In this document: piece by piece, positions 23,040-31,407 of the stretch
How the letters are laid out: each line of letters starts with the position of its first letter
How positions within the stretch are numbered: the first letter of the stretch is position 1
Assembly: GCA_028287035.1 (NCBI GenBank)
Contig: JAQBQL010000125.1
Coordinates: forward strand, 27,045 to 91,044
Length of the DNA: 64,000 nt
Direction: 5' to 3'
Source of the DNA: Labilithrix sp.
GTDB lineage: Bacteria > Myxococcota > Polyangia > Polyangiales > Polyangiaceae
Program-made: the position numbers and the translations under genes
The notes under the pieces: model-generated
What the model was told of the DNA's origin: nothing
The model's database searches: none
What the model saw: the letters and a program-made list of their open reading frames with translations, nothing else

Positions 23040-24200
23040 GTGCCGTCGGAGCGACCACCGCCCCCGAGCCACGTGGAGACGCTCCTCGACAGCGCCGCCT
23101 GCGCGCTGATGTTGACGTCCGAGGACGGCACGTTCCTCCGCGTCAACAAGGCCTTCTGTGCCTGGCTCGGGCGAACGCCGGCCGAGCTGGTGGGGAGGAA
23201 ACGCTTCCAGGATCTCCTCACGATGGGAGGGCGCATCTTCCATCAGACGCACTGGGCCCCGCTGCTCCGCATGCAGGGGTCCATCTCCGAGGTGAAGCTG
23301 GAGGTCCAGCACGCCGACGGCACGACCATTCCGATGGTGCTCAATGCCATCCGCGCCGAGCAGGACGGCGCCGCCGTCTACGAGATGGCCGCGTTCATGG
23401 CGCGCGACCGCGATCGCTACGAGCGAGAGCTGGTGCTCTCACGCAAGCGCCTCGAGGAGCTGGTGATCGAGGCGACGCGACTTCGGGACGAGTCGAAGGA
23501 CCGCGCCCTCTTCGCCGAGCAGATGATCGGGATCGTCAGCCACGATCTACGCAACCCGCTCTCCAGCATCAGCATGGCCGCGGCTCTGCTCGGGGGCGGC
23601 GAGCTCTCGGTGCGCGAGCAGCGGTTCGTGGGCCAGATCACCCGCGCGACGCAGCGGGCCACCCGGCTCATCGCCGACCTGCTCGACTTCACGCAAGCGC
23701 GCCTCGGCGGCGGTCTCGCCGTCACCCTCGCGTCCATCGATCTGCACGAGGCGGTCGCGGAGGGCCTCGACGAGCTGCGCCTCGTGCACCCCAGCCGGAC
23801 GCTGCTCCACGTACGTTCCGGCGAGGGACCGTGCGTCGCCGACGCGAGCCGTCTCGAGCAGCTCGTGGGCAATCTGGTGTCCAATGCCGCCGTGTACGGT
23901 CAGCCGGACGCGCCGATCACGGTGACGTCCCGGGTCGAGCCGGCGTCGTTCTCGATCGCGGTGCACAACTCCGGCGTGCCCATCCCGCCGGAGACGCTCG
24001 CGACGCTGTTCCGGCCGATGACCCGCGGCGTCGCCGCCGGCAGCGCGAATCGCAGCGTGGGGCTCGGCCTCTTCATCGTCGGAGAGATCGCGAAGCGGCA
24101 CGGGGGTGCCGCGTCGGTCACGTCGACCGCCGAGAGCGGAACGACGTTCCGCGCCACGTTCCCGCGCGCGGCGTCATTCAGCGGTGGTCGTCCCGCGTGA
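23040..24200 (+). CDS. PAS-domain sensor histidine kinase (RsbQ partner)
   Basis: 386 aa from a GTG at 23040, 5 nt after the RsbQ-like stop. PAS domain about 12-130 (TLLDSAACALMLTSEDGTFL, then FCAWLGRTPAELVG). A coiled coil links it to HisKA (FAEQMIGIVSHDLRNPLSSI, phosphoacceptor His) and a HATPase_c domain with N-box LVGNLVSNAAVYG, a divergent G1 (HNSGVPIPP) and G2 (SVGLGLFIVGEIAKRHGG). The PAS belongs to the type seen in RsbP. No membrane segment. No receiver gene is next to it, so its target is elsewhere. The 3' end overlaps the convergent DUF1579 gene by 23 nt. Confidence 0.93.
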   Translation: MPSERPPPPSHVETLLDSAACALMLTSEDGTFLRVNKAFCAWLGRTPAELVGRKRFQDLLTMGGRIFHQTHWAPLLRMQGSISEVKLEVQHADGTTIPMVLNAIRAEQDGAAVYEMAAFMARDRDRYERELVLSRKRLEELVIEATRLRDESKDRALFAEQMIGIVSHDLRNPLSSISMAAALLGGGELSVREQRFVGQITRATQRATRLIADLLDFTQARLGGGLAVTLASIDLHEAVAEGLDELRLVHPSRTLLHVRSGEGPCVADASRLEQLVGNLVSNAAVYGQPDAPITVTSRVEPASFSIAVHNSGVPIPPETLATLFRPMTRGVAAGSANRSVGLGLFIVGEIAKRHGGAASVTSTAESGTTFRATFPRAASFSGGRPA

Positions 24201-24708
24201 GCGCGATGTCCACGGCGATGCTCTCGTCGCTGCCCGGAATCACGTTGAACATGCGGATGTGGAGGGCGCCGTCGGTGCGGTCGTCGACCTCGGTTCGCCA
24301 CCCCCAGCGCGGCTGACCTTCTCCTGCGAAGTACGTTCCGGAGGCGCTGATCGGCGCGCGCGCCGCGTCCTCGAGGACGCGCTCGCTCGCGGAGACGAGG
24401 ATGGACCCGCCCGTGTGGAGGCTGTCGATCCACGACATCCGGAAGAGCCGGTCGTCCTTCTCGTAGGCGATGGTCAGCTCGCCGGCGATCGGCTGGCCCA
24501 TCGCGCGAGACACGTACGTGAAGCGCAGGAAACGACCGCCGAGGAGCATCGTGATCGTGCCGTCCCACGCCGCGACCTCGGCGGCCGCGGGGTCCTCGGG
24601 ATCGGCATGGGTGCGGGCGGTCCCCGTCCAGCGGCCAGCCAGCCCTGCGAGGCGCGCGTGAACGTCGGTGGGTGAGAACGGGCCCGTGGCCGCGCCGGCG
24701 AGATCCAT
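24178..24708 (-). CDS. DUF1579-like lipocalin-fold protein
   Basis: 176 aa, beta-rich. LAGLAGRWTGTARTHADPED at the N terminus, GGRFLRFTYVSRAMGQPIAG and the pattern EKDDRLFRMSWIDSLHTGG resemble DUF1579, a calycin-like family that may bind a hydrophobic ligand. ATG at 24708 (MDLAGA); a longer in-frame start at 24813 adds a basic stretch and is less likely. Function unknown. Confidence 0.8.
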   Translation of the reverse strand: MDLAGAATGPFSPTDVHARLAGLAGRWTGTARTHADPEDPAAAEVAAWDGTITMLLGGRFLRFTYVSRAMGQPIAGELTIAYEKDDRLFRMSWIDSLHTGGSILVSASERVLEDAARAPISASGTYFAGEGQPRWGWRTEVDDRTDGALHIRMFNVIPGSDESIAVDIALTRDDHR

Positions 24709-24834
24709 GGCAGGCCTCGTACCACACGGGGCGTGGTGCGCGGCCTTTGCCGGCGTTCTCCTGATGCGCTTCAGGGTGAGCTCGACGTGGCTCGTGCTGG
24801 GCGGAGCCGCCATCGGCCTCGCCCCTGCGCGCGA

Positions 24835-26046
24835 TCACGGCTTCGTGATCGTGCTCTTGCCGATGGTCACGGCGGTCTGCGCGAGCAGCCGCCCGTTGAC
24901 CGAAGCGCCGGTGGCCAGGGTGATGGCGGTCTGCGAGAGGACGATGCCCTCCGCGTGAGCGCCGGTGCCGAGCTCCACGAAGCCGGCCACCTGCCAGAAG
25001 ACGTTCTTCGGCCGCGCACCGACCATCGTCATCGTCTGGTCGGAGCTCATCTTGAGGTCACCCGTGACCTGGAAGATCCACACGTCGTTGGCGCCGCCCG
25101 ACAGCGTGATGCTGGTCGGGATCGTCACGGACGAGTTCCACTTGTAGAGACCGGGCGCGAAGACGAGGCCGCCGATCGTGCCCCCGCCGAGGTCGAGGGT
25201 CGGCGAGGGCCGGCCCGCAGCGTCCGTGTAGGCCGTCTGCATGTTGGAGACCGCCGTGGTCAGGTTGCTGGGCGTCGGGGGATCGTTGTCCGCGGAGAAG
25301 ACGCTTCCGGTCACCTGTACCGACGTCCACTTCGATCCGGCGCGCGTGAGGTCGAACCCCGTGATGTACGTCCCGGCGGCGGGGCTGATCGCCACGTTTC
25401 CGGTGACCGCCGAGGTCGGCACGTTGGTGATCGCGGTCTTCGCGAGGATGACGTAGTTGCCCGACGCTCCGAGCAGGACCGGCTTGGGGCCGAGGGGGGC
25501 CGTCGCGTCCGTCTTGAAGGTCCACGTGTAGGCGGCGCCCAGGGGATTGCCGGCGACGTCGGTGGCGGCGGTCGAGATCGTCGCGGTGTACGTCGTGTTG
25601 ACCGCGAGGTCGGTGGTCGGCGCGAACGTCGCCGTCGTGTCGGAGTACGTCACGGTGCCCGTGACGGCGGCCCCGGAGTCGGTCCGCACGACGCCGAACG
25701 TCATGCTGGGGCTCACGAGGGTGCCCGGCGCCATGCTCTCGCTGAACTCGGCGGTGATGACCGCGTTCGTGGCCGCATTCATCGTCGCCGGCGCGGGGGA
25801 GACCGATTGCACGGTGGGCGCAGATGTATCGACCCCGCCGTCGCCGCCGCCGCCGTCACCGCCGTCACCCGTGGAGCCGTCGCCGTGGCCGGCGTCCGTG
25901 CCCGGCCTGGAGCCGTCCGAAGAGCCCGAGTCGGTCCCGCTCCCGGCCGCCTCGTCGGTGTCATCCCCGCAGCCCGCGGTCATCACCGCGAACGAGAGAA
26001 GAAGCGAGAGGTGCGTGGCGCGAAGAAGCGTGAACGATCGAAGCAT
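24835..26046 (-). CDS. Ice-binding-like (DUF3494) lipoprotein with Ig-like domain
   Basis: 403 aa. ATG at 26046 with GGAGG upstream. Signal peptide and lipobox TAGC (C26), then a Gly/Asp/Ser-rich linker to about 72. About 72-175 is a Big_5-type Ig-like domain (APTVQSVSPAPATMNAATNA, VTYSDTTATFAPTTDL). About 185-400 is a right-handed beta-helix of the DUF3494 ice-binding family: FAPGLYKWNSSVTIPTSITL, DVWIFQVTGDLKMSS, KNVFWQVAGFVELGTGAHAE. The family includes true ice-binding proteins, but many soil bacteria carry members whose role may be adhesion. Exposed on the envelope. Ice binding is not shown. Confidence 0.9.
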   Translation of the reverse strand: MLRSFTLLRATHLSLLLSFAVMTAGCGDDTDEAAGSGTDSGSSDGSRPGTDAGHGDGSTGDGGDGGGGDGGVDTSAPTVQSVSPAPATMNAATNAVITAEFSESMAPGTLVSPSMTFGVVRTDSGAAVTGTVTYSDTTATFAPTTDLAVNTTYTATISTAATDVAGNPLGAAYTWTFKTDATAPLGPKPVLLGASGNYVILAKTAITNVPTSAVTGNVAISPAAGTYITGFDLTRAGSKWTSVQVTGSVFSADNDPPTPSNLTTAVSNMQTAYTDAAGRPSPTLDLGGGTIGGLVFAPGLYKWNSSVTIPTSITLSGGANDVWIFQVTGDLKMSSDQTMTMVGARPKNVFWQVAGFVELGTGAHAEGIVLSQTAITLATGASVNGRLLAQTAVTIGKSTITKP

Positions 26047-26289
26047 TATGGGAAACCTCCAGGAGGGGTGAGCCGGAGCCCGCATCGGAAGTCCCGAGCG
26101 GCGCGGCCGCGAACCTCTCGTGCACGAGCAGAGCCGTTCACGAAAGGCCGCTGGATTGCCGATCGCGCCGCGCAAACCTTCCACAATTGCGCCACACATC
26201 CGCAGGAACCGGACGTAGGTGTCGACCGCTCAGGTGGGCACGCCTTCCCGAGGCGGGCGTCTGCCGAGGATCCGTGCTTGATCCATCCC

Positions 26290-27102
26290 ATGCCATCCGC
26301 GCTCGGGCCTGCGTTCGTCGGCGTCCTCGCGCTCGCCGGGACCGTCGCGGCGTGCGCCGGCTCGTCCGGCGAGACCGACCGGCCGGCGCCCGTGACCACC
26401 GCCGCGCCGTCATCGCCGTCGGCAGCTCCCTCGTCGCCCCCGCCGGTCGACGCGGGAGCCAGGGACGGAGGACCGCACGCCGCGAGCGAGGCCCTCCAGC
26501 GGTGCGCGCAGTCGAAGGGCGATATCGGTTCCATCGCGGACGCCGTGACGCGCCTCAACGCGCTCGCTCCTCACGGTGACGGAGCTTGCTTCGTCACGAC
26601 GCTGCCGAGGCCACTCGCCGTCATGGGTTCGCTCAACACGGCCAGCGCGCAACCGGCGGGGGGCAGGGGCGCTCCGCGTCTCTTCTTCCTCCTTCCGAAG
26701 CTCGTCATCACCGCGGTGCCGGAGGGCGACGGCAGCAAGGTGCTCGAATTCGGCGAGTGGATCGGCACGACGCGAACGCTGAAGGGCGAGGTCGCGGTAC
26801 CCGTCGTGGCCCCGCTCGCCGCCGACGCGCCGTTCACGCACGTGCTCCAGGACGCGAGCCGCACCCGCTGCGCGAGCTGTCATCGCCAGGAGGAGCGTCA
26901 TCCGACGATCCCGAATGCGTTCTTGTCGATCGCTTTCCAGCCCGCCCTGTCCACCGTGGTGACCCTGAGCGAGCTGGAGGAGCTTCACCGCCTCTGCACG
27001 AACGCGGGAGACGAGGGCGAGCGCTGCACCATGATCCACGCCGTCTTCGACTTCGGTGAGGTCACGCAAGGAAGCTTCACGCCCGTCGTCCAGACCATGT
27101 GA
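26290..27102 (+). CDS. Lipoprotein with one c-type heme motif
   Basis: 270 aa. Signal peptide with lipobox VAAC (C22), then a Pro/Ser/Ala-rich linker. A single c-type heme-binding CxxCH (CASCH, residues 194-198) sits in a conserved-looking C-terminal domain; MIHAVFDFGEVTQGSF near the end is not recognised. A mono-heme or heme-like lipoprotein of the periplasm or surface, possibly redox-active; no partner genes adjoin. ATG at 26290. It ends 12 nt from the convergent protease gene. Confidence 0.75.
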   Translation: MPSALGPAFVGVLALAGTVAACAGSSGETDRPAPVTTAAPSSPSAAPSSPPPVDAGARDGGPHAASEALQRCAQSKGDIGSIADAVTRLNALAPHGDGACFVTTLPRPLAVMGSLNTASAQPAGGRGAPRLFFLLPKLVITAVPEGDGSKVLEFGEWIGTTRTLKGEVAVPVVAPLAADAPFTHVLQDASRTRCASCHRQEERHPTIPNAFLSIAFQPALSTVVTLSELEELHRLCTNAGDEGERCTMIHAVFDFGEVTQGSFTPVVQTM

Positions 27103-27114
27103 TCCCGCGAGGGG

Positions 27115-29334
27115 TCAGTGCGCCTTCTTCATGTCGCCGAGGACCCGCGTGGTCTCGTCGACCCAGAGGTCACGCGCGATGCCGTCCTTCCAGCGCTCGA
27201 GTTGCCGCTGCATGCGCGGGTCCTGGGACGAGGCCTCCTGCGTCGCGAGCGGAGCGACCTCCATGAGGCCCTTCTGTTCGCGCTTCTTCGGATCGAGCGC
27301 GTCGAGGTCGGCCTTCGCGCGCTTGTAGTCGGCCTGCCAGGCGGCCCGCTCGAGCGGCTTCGAGGTCTGGTCCTTCCGCGCCTCCATGATCGCCGCGAAC
27401 TTGGTGACCGTGGTGAGATCGGCATTCGCCTTCGTCCGTGCGGTGCTCGCGGCGGCGAGGTCTGCGACCTTCCATGCGTGCGGCGACTTGGTGAAGGTGA
27501 CCGCCGGGATCGTCGACCACGGAATGGCGTGCGGAAGCGTGCGTTCCCCGGAGTCGACGAACGACGTCGGATCGGGGAGGAGGACGTCCGGCACGACGCC
27601 CTTCAGCTGCGTGGAGCCGCCGCTGACGCGGAAGTACTCCTGGATGGTGACCTTGTAGAGGCCGAGCGGCTCGCCCTGGCTCCGCGTCTGCTGGTCGAGA
27701 TCGATGACCGCCTGCACCGTGCCCTTGCCATGCGTGGCGCTCGTGCCGACCACCACCGCGCGTTCGTAGTCCTGGAGGGCGCCGGCCACGATCTCCGCGG
27801 CCGAGGCGCAGAAGCGGTCGACGAGGACGACGACGTTGCCGCTGAAGGCGACCGACGGATCCTTGTCACGCAGCACCTCCACGGCGCCCTTTCCGTCCTT
27901 CGTCTGGACGACCGCGCCCTCCTTCACGAAGAGCCCGGCGATGTCCCGCGCGTGCGTGAGGAGCCCGCCGCCGTTGCCGCGGAGGTCGAAGACGAGCGAG
28001 GTCACGCCCTTCTTCGTGAGCTGCGTCAGGATCGTGCGCATGTCGTCGGTCGCGTTGCGCTCGCCGGGCTTCCTCGACTCACCGTAGAAGCCGGGAAGGT
28101 GCACGTACCCGACGTCGCCGTTCTCCTTGGTCTTCAGGATCGCGCCGCGCGCGTACGAGGCCTCGATGCGGACGACGTCGCGCGTGATCGAGATCGTCTT
28201 GAGCGTGCCGTCCGGCTTCTTCACCGTGAGGACGACCACCGTGCCCTTGGGCCCGCGGATCATGCTGACGACCTTGCCGATCGGCATGTCCATGACGTCG
28301 ACGGGTTCCTTGCCGTCCTGCGCGACCGACTGGATGAGGTCACCGACCTCGAGCTTTCCCTGCTGCCACGCCGCGCCGCCCGGCACGAGATCGTTCACGA
28401 GGATGTAGTGCTCCTGCTCGCGCAGCGTCGCGCCGATGCCCTCGAGTCGGCCGGTGAGCGCGATCCCGAGCTCCGCCTCCTCGGCGGGCGGCAGGTAGTT
28501 CGTATGCGGGTCGAAGGCGGCATTCACCGCGTTGATGAAGGACTCGGCGGGCTCGAGCTTGTCGACCGAGGCGAGGCGCGTGAACTGCGTCGCGAGCCGG
28601 GTGGCGAGCTCCTTCTGTACCTTGTCGCGCCGCGCCTCGAACGTGGTCGGGATCTCGCCGAGCGACTTCTCGGCCGCGGCCTCGCGCTTCGCGTCGTCGG
28701 GGTCGACCGGCTTCGCGTCGGGTTTCGGGTGCGCCCTTCGCTCGAGCGTGTCCTCGAGCTCCTGCGTCCGCTCGAGCACCTGCAGCTTGATGACGCCGCG
28801 CCAGCGGGCCGCGAGCTCCTCTTCCGTCTTGCAGAAGGCGCGCTTCTTGGGGTCGGTCTCGATCGACTCCTTCGCGGTGAAGTCGAGGGGCGTCGCGAGC
28901 AGGCGGGCGACGACGTCGGCCACGAGCCGGCGCCGCGTCGAGAGGAGCGCGGCGGCCTTCCGCCCCAGGACGAGGTCGCCGGCCCGGAGCTCGTCGTCCA
29001 TGTCGGTCTCGAAGCGGGCGAGCTTCTGCACGTCGCTCTCGAGGAGGAACTGCTTGCCCGGGTCGAGCGAATCGATGAAGCGCTGGAACGCCTCCTTGGA
29101 GACGCTGTCGTCGATCGACCTCGCCCGCACGTGCTCGTGCCCGAGCAGCGCGGTGGCGGCGCTCGCCAGCACGGCCTCGCGCGCATCCCGCGGCATGTCG
29201 GCGAGCTCGCTGTCGATCGGCCGCGCGGCGTCGCTCGCCGAGGAGGCGGACGGCGGCGACGCGATCCCTGCGTCGGTGCCGTGAGGCGAGCGACAGGAGA
29301 GCAGGAGCACGAAGAGGAGGACGGAACGACGCAT
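27115..29334 (-). CDS. prc: Tail-specific (carboxy-terminal-processing) protease, S41 family
   Basis: 739 aa. A lipoprotein: LLFVLLLSC gives C14. The N-terminal helical region (to about 270) is typical of Prc. PDZ about 285-375 (GIGATLREQEHYILVNDLVP), then the S41 core with FDLRGNGGGLLTHA, catalytic S511 in DRFCASAAEIVAG and K537 in THGKGTVQAV: the Ser-Lys dyad of Prc/Tsp. The C-terminal helical part resembles the DUF3340 region of Prc. It cleaves envelope proteins at hydrophobic C termini; in E. coli it processes PBP3. Location periplasmic, outer-membrane-anchored. The gene symbol is by family. Confidence 0.93.
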   Translation of the reverse strand: MRRSVLLFVLLLSCRSPHGTDAGIASPPSASSASDAARPIDSELADMPRDAREAVLASAATALLGHEHVRARSIDDSVSKEAFQRFIDSLDPGKQFLLESDVQKLARFETDMDDELRAGDLVLGRKAAALLSTRRRLVADVVARLLATPLDFTAKESIETDPKKRAFCKTEEELAARWRGVIKLQVLERTQELEDTLERRAHPKPDAKPVDPDDAKREAAAEKSLGEIPTTFEARRDKVQKELATRLATQFTRLASVDKLEPAESFINAVNAAFDPHTNYLPPAEEAELGIALTGRLEGIGATLREQEHYILVNDLVPGGAAWQQGKLEVGDLIQSVAQDGKEPVDVMDMPIGKVVSMIRGPKGTVVVLTVKKPDGTLKTISITRDVVRIEASYARGAILKTKENGDVGYVHLPGFYGESRKPGERNATDDMRTILTQLTKKGVTSLVFDLRGNGGGLLTHARDIAGLFVKEGAVVQTKDGKGAVEVLRDKDPSVAFSGNVVVLVDRFCASAAEIVAGALQDYERAVVVGTSATHGKGTVQAVIDLDQQTRSQGEPLGLYKVTIQEYFRVSGGSTQLKGVVPDVLLPDPTSFVDSGERTLPHAIPWSTIPAVTFTKSPHAWKVADLAAASTARTKANADLTTVTKFAAIMEARKDQTSKPLERAAWQADYKRAKADLDALDPKKREQKGLMEVAPLATQEASSQDPRMQRQLERWKDGIARDLWVDETTRVLGDMKKAH

Positions 29335-29394
29335 GCGCGGAATTTAGCACGCGTCGCCCGTCCCCTCGGGGGCGTCGACCGGCGGCGGCGCTCG

Positions 29395-29562
29395 TCAGCG
29401 CGGCCCGCACCAGGTGGTCAGCGCTTCACGGAGCCCGTCGTCGGTGCCCTCTGCGACCCAGGCGACGTGTCCGTCGGGGCGGATCAGGACCGCAGCGGGG
29501 GCGAGGGCCGGCTCCACCAGGTCGAGCAGCAGCGGCGCTATTTCGTGGAGCAGGGTGAACAT
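29395..29562 (-). pseudogene. Stub of an FAD-dependent aromatic monooxygenase (C-terminal 55 aa)
   Basis: An open frame of 55 codons ends IRPDGHVAWVAEG and then LREALTTWCG. This is the C-terminal end of PheA/TfdB-type FAD hydroxylases, as in the full gene at 15540. The FAD-binding parts are missing. It lies 9 nt after the SDR stop on the same strand, so an earlier SDR/monooxygenase operon probably lost most of its second gene. An ATG exists at 29562, but a functional peptide is unlikely. Confidence 0.75.
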
Positions 29563-29571
29563 CTCGAGGGG

Positions 29572-30414
29572 TCAGGCGAAGTCGGTCGAGCGCGATACCG
29601 CCTCGTGCCGCGCGAGCTCCGCACGCAGGCCATCGAGCTTCTGCGTCGCCATCGCGAACGCGTCGCTGCCGAGGAAGAGATGCAGCGGCGGCGATGCCGA
29701 CGCGGCGGTCTCCACGAGCACGCCGGCGAGCCGCTCGGGATCGCCGGGCTGGCGGCTGTTGATCTCCTCCACGTGCTGCGCGTGGGATGCGCGCGCCGCG
29801 GCGTAAGCGGCGATCGGACTTTCAGGAAGGGCGAGGGAGCCCTGCTCGAGGAACGCGGTGCGGAAGTATCCCGGGTAGACGAGCGTGACATGGACGCCGT
29901 GCTCGGCGAGATCCGCATGCAGGCTCTCGGTGATCCCGGCGACCGCGAACTTCGTCGCCACGTAGATGCCCCAGCCCGAGAAGCCGCCGACGAAGCCGGC
30001 AATCGACGAGATATCGAAGATGTGGCCCGTGCGCTTCTCGCGCAGGTGGGGGAGGACTGCCCGGAGCACGTTCAGCAGCCCGAAGACGTTCACGTCGAAG
30101 TTCTTCCGCGTCTCCGCGTCGCTCAGCTCCTCGATCGTGCCGAGTTGGCCGTAGCCGGCATTGTTCACGACGACGTCGAGAGCGCCGAAGTGGCCAAGCG
30201 TGGCGGCGACCGCGTCGCGCACGCTCCCGGCGTCGAGGAGGTCGACCTCCAGGGATAGCAGCGACGCGCTCTGCTCGCCGAGCGCGGCGATGAGGGCCTT
30301 TCGCGAGCGCGAGGTCGCCGCGACGCGTCCGCCCTCCCGCAACACGCGCCGGGCGAGCGACAGACCGAGACCCTTGGATGCACCGGTGATGAACCAGACC
30401 TTGTCGTTCTTCAT
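29572..30414 (-). CDS. Short-chain dehydrogenase/reductase (second SDR/AraC module)
   Basis: 280 aa. Dinucleotide motif TGASKGLGLSLARRVL, ATSRSRKAL (Arg suggests NADP), VVNNAGYGQLG, catalytic Ser in DISSIAG, and YVATKFA (YxxxK). The longer C-terminal half (LVYPGYFRTAFLEQGS) matches the NADP-dependent classical SDR subgroup common in soil bacteria. ATG at 30414. Divergent from an AraC gene across 91 bases; same layout as the module at 12606-14384, though the two SDRs differ in length (280 vs 247). Confidence 0.95.
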   Translation of the reverse strand: MKNDKVWFITGASKGLGLSLARRVLREGGRVAATSRSRKALIAALGEQSASLLSLEVDLLDAGSVRDAVAATLGHFGALDVVVNNAGYGQLGTIEELSDAETRKNFDVNVFGLLNVLRAVLPHLREKRTGHIFDISSIAGFVGGFSGWGIYVATKFAVAGITESLHADLAEHGVHVTLVYPGYFRTAFLEQGSLALPESPIAAYAAARASHAQHVEEINSRQPGDPERLAGVLVETAASASPPLHLFLGSDAFAMATQKLDGLRAELARHEAVSRSTDFA

Positions 30415-30468
30415 GTCGAGGACCCTACGTGCGCGGCTCCGTCGGGCGGTAGAACGAACCAGGGGACG

Positions 30469-30484
30469 TCTTGCCCGATCCTCC
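30469..30484 (+). promoter_or_regulatory. Conserved 16-nt element, copy 2 (SDR/AraC intergenic)
   Basis: TCTTGCCCGATCCTCC; 13 of 16 bases match the element at 13422-13437. It overlaps the -35 box of the AraC promoter. Confidence 0.4.
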
Positions 30485-30499
30485 AGGCGCGGCTAGTTT
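30471..30499 (+). promoter_or_regulatory. Predicted promoter of the second AraC gene
   Basis: TTGCCC (30471-30476), a 17-nt spacer, TAGTTT (30494-30499), 6 nt before the ATG at 30506. As with both ArsR genes, the message would be leaderless or have a very short leader. Confidence 0.4.
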
Positions 30500-30505
30500 T
30501 CGTCC

Positions 30506-31387
30506 ATGGGCGAGCTGGCCGACATCGCGTCACGACATGCCGGTCCGGAGCTCATGACCCGCACCGCGCTGCCCGACGTCGAGATCTTCTGCAGCCCGGC
30601 GCGTTCGGCGCCGATCCCGGCGGTCTACCGGCCGTGCCTCTGTTTCCTCGCCCAGGGCGCGAAGGAGGTGACCCTCGGCGGGAAGGTGTACCGCTACGAG
30701 GCGGGCGAGTTCCTCGTCTCCACCGTCGACCTGCCGATGACCGGCGAGATCGTGGAGGCGACGCCGCGGCGGCCGTACCTTTGTATCGCGCTCGGGATCG
30801 ATGCGGGGGCGGTCTACGACGTGCTCCGGGACGCGAGCTCCTCGCTCGTCGACCGCGGGACGAGCGACGGGCCTTCCATCTTCATCGGTCGGAACGAGCT
30901 CCCGGTGACCGACGCGGTGCTCCGCCTCGCGCGCTGTCTCGACGATCCGGGCGATCGGGCGGTCCTCGCGCCGGGAATCATCCGTGAGATCCTCTACCGC
31001 CTTCTCCAGGGGAAGTTCGGCGGCGTGGTGCGCGAGGTCGGCATCGTGGGCAGTCGCACCCAGCGCATCGCGAAGGCGATCGAGCACCTGAAGAACGGCT
31101 TCGCGCAGTCACTCCGGATCGAGGAGCTCGCGCATCTCGCGGGAATGAGCGCTTCGTCCTTCCACGAGCACTTCAAGAAGGTCACGACCCTGAGCCCGCT
31201 CCAGTACCAGAAGCAGCTGCGCCTCCACGAGGCGCGGCGCCTCCTCCTCGCCGAAGGAACGAGCGCGGCCGACGTGGGATTCCGCGTGGGCTACCAGAGC
31301 CCCTCGCAGTTCAGCCGCGAGTACGCCCGCTTCTTCGGGCGGCCGCCCCGCGCCGACCTTCGCGATCTCGTGGCCTCGGCGCGCTGA
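30506..31387 (+). CDS. AraC-family transcriptional regulator
   Basis: 293 aa. AraC_N-type N-terminal half (PAVYRPCLCFLAQGAKEVTL, then GEFLVSTVDLPMTGEIVEA). The C-terminal double helix-turn-helix has SLRIEELAHLAGMSASSFHE, FKKVTTLSPLQYQKQLRL and VGYQSPSQFSREYARFFG. Clear paralogue of the AraC at 13494. Divergent from the SDR gene it probably controls. ATG at 30506. It ends 20 nt from the convergent hybrid-kinase gene. Confidence 0.94.
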   Translation: MGELADIASRHAGPELMTRTALPDVEIFCSPARSAPIPAVYRPCLCFLAQGAKEVTLGGKVYRYEAGEFLVSTVDLPMTGEIVEATPRRPYLCIALGIDAGAVYDVLRDASSSLVDRGTSDGPSIFIGRNELPVTDAVLRLARCLDDPGDRAVLAPGIIREILYRLLQGKFGGVVREVGIVGSRTQRIAKAIEHLKNGFAQSLRIEELAHLAGMSASSFHEHFKKVTTLSPLQYQKQLRLHEARRLLLAEGTSAADVGFRVGYQSPSQFSREYARFFGRPPRADLRDLVASAR

Positions 31388-31407
31388 CGCGCCCATCGTT
31401 ACGCCCT

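Noticed and set aside
24733..26289. Upstream extension of the mono-heme lipoprotein frame
   Set aside because: Antisense to the ice-binding-like gene. The real start is ATG 26290, giving a signal peptide and lipobox.
27118..30258. Open frame of about 1046 codons on the plus strand
   Set aside because: Antisense to the Prc-type protease and SDR genes; Arg/Glu/Asp/Leu-rich, without domains. A G+C-skew shadow.
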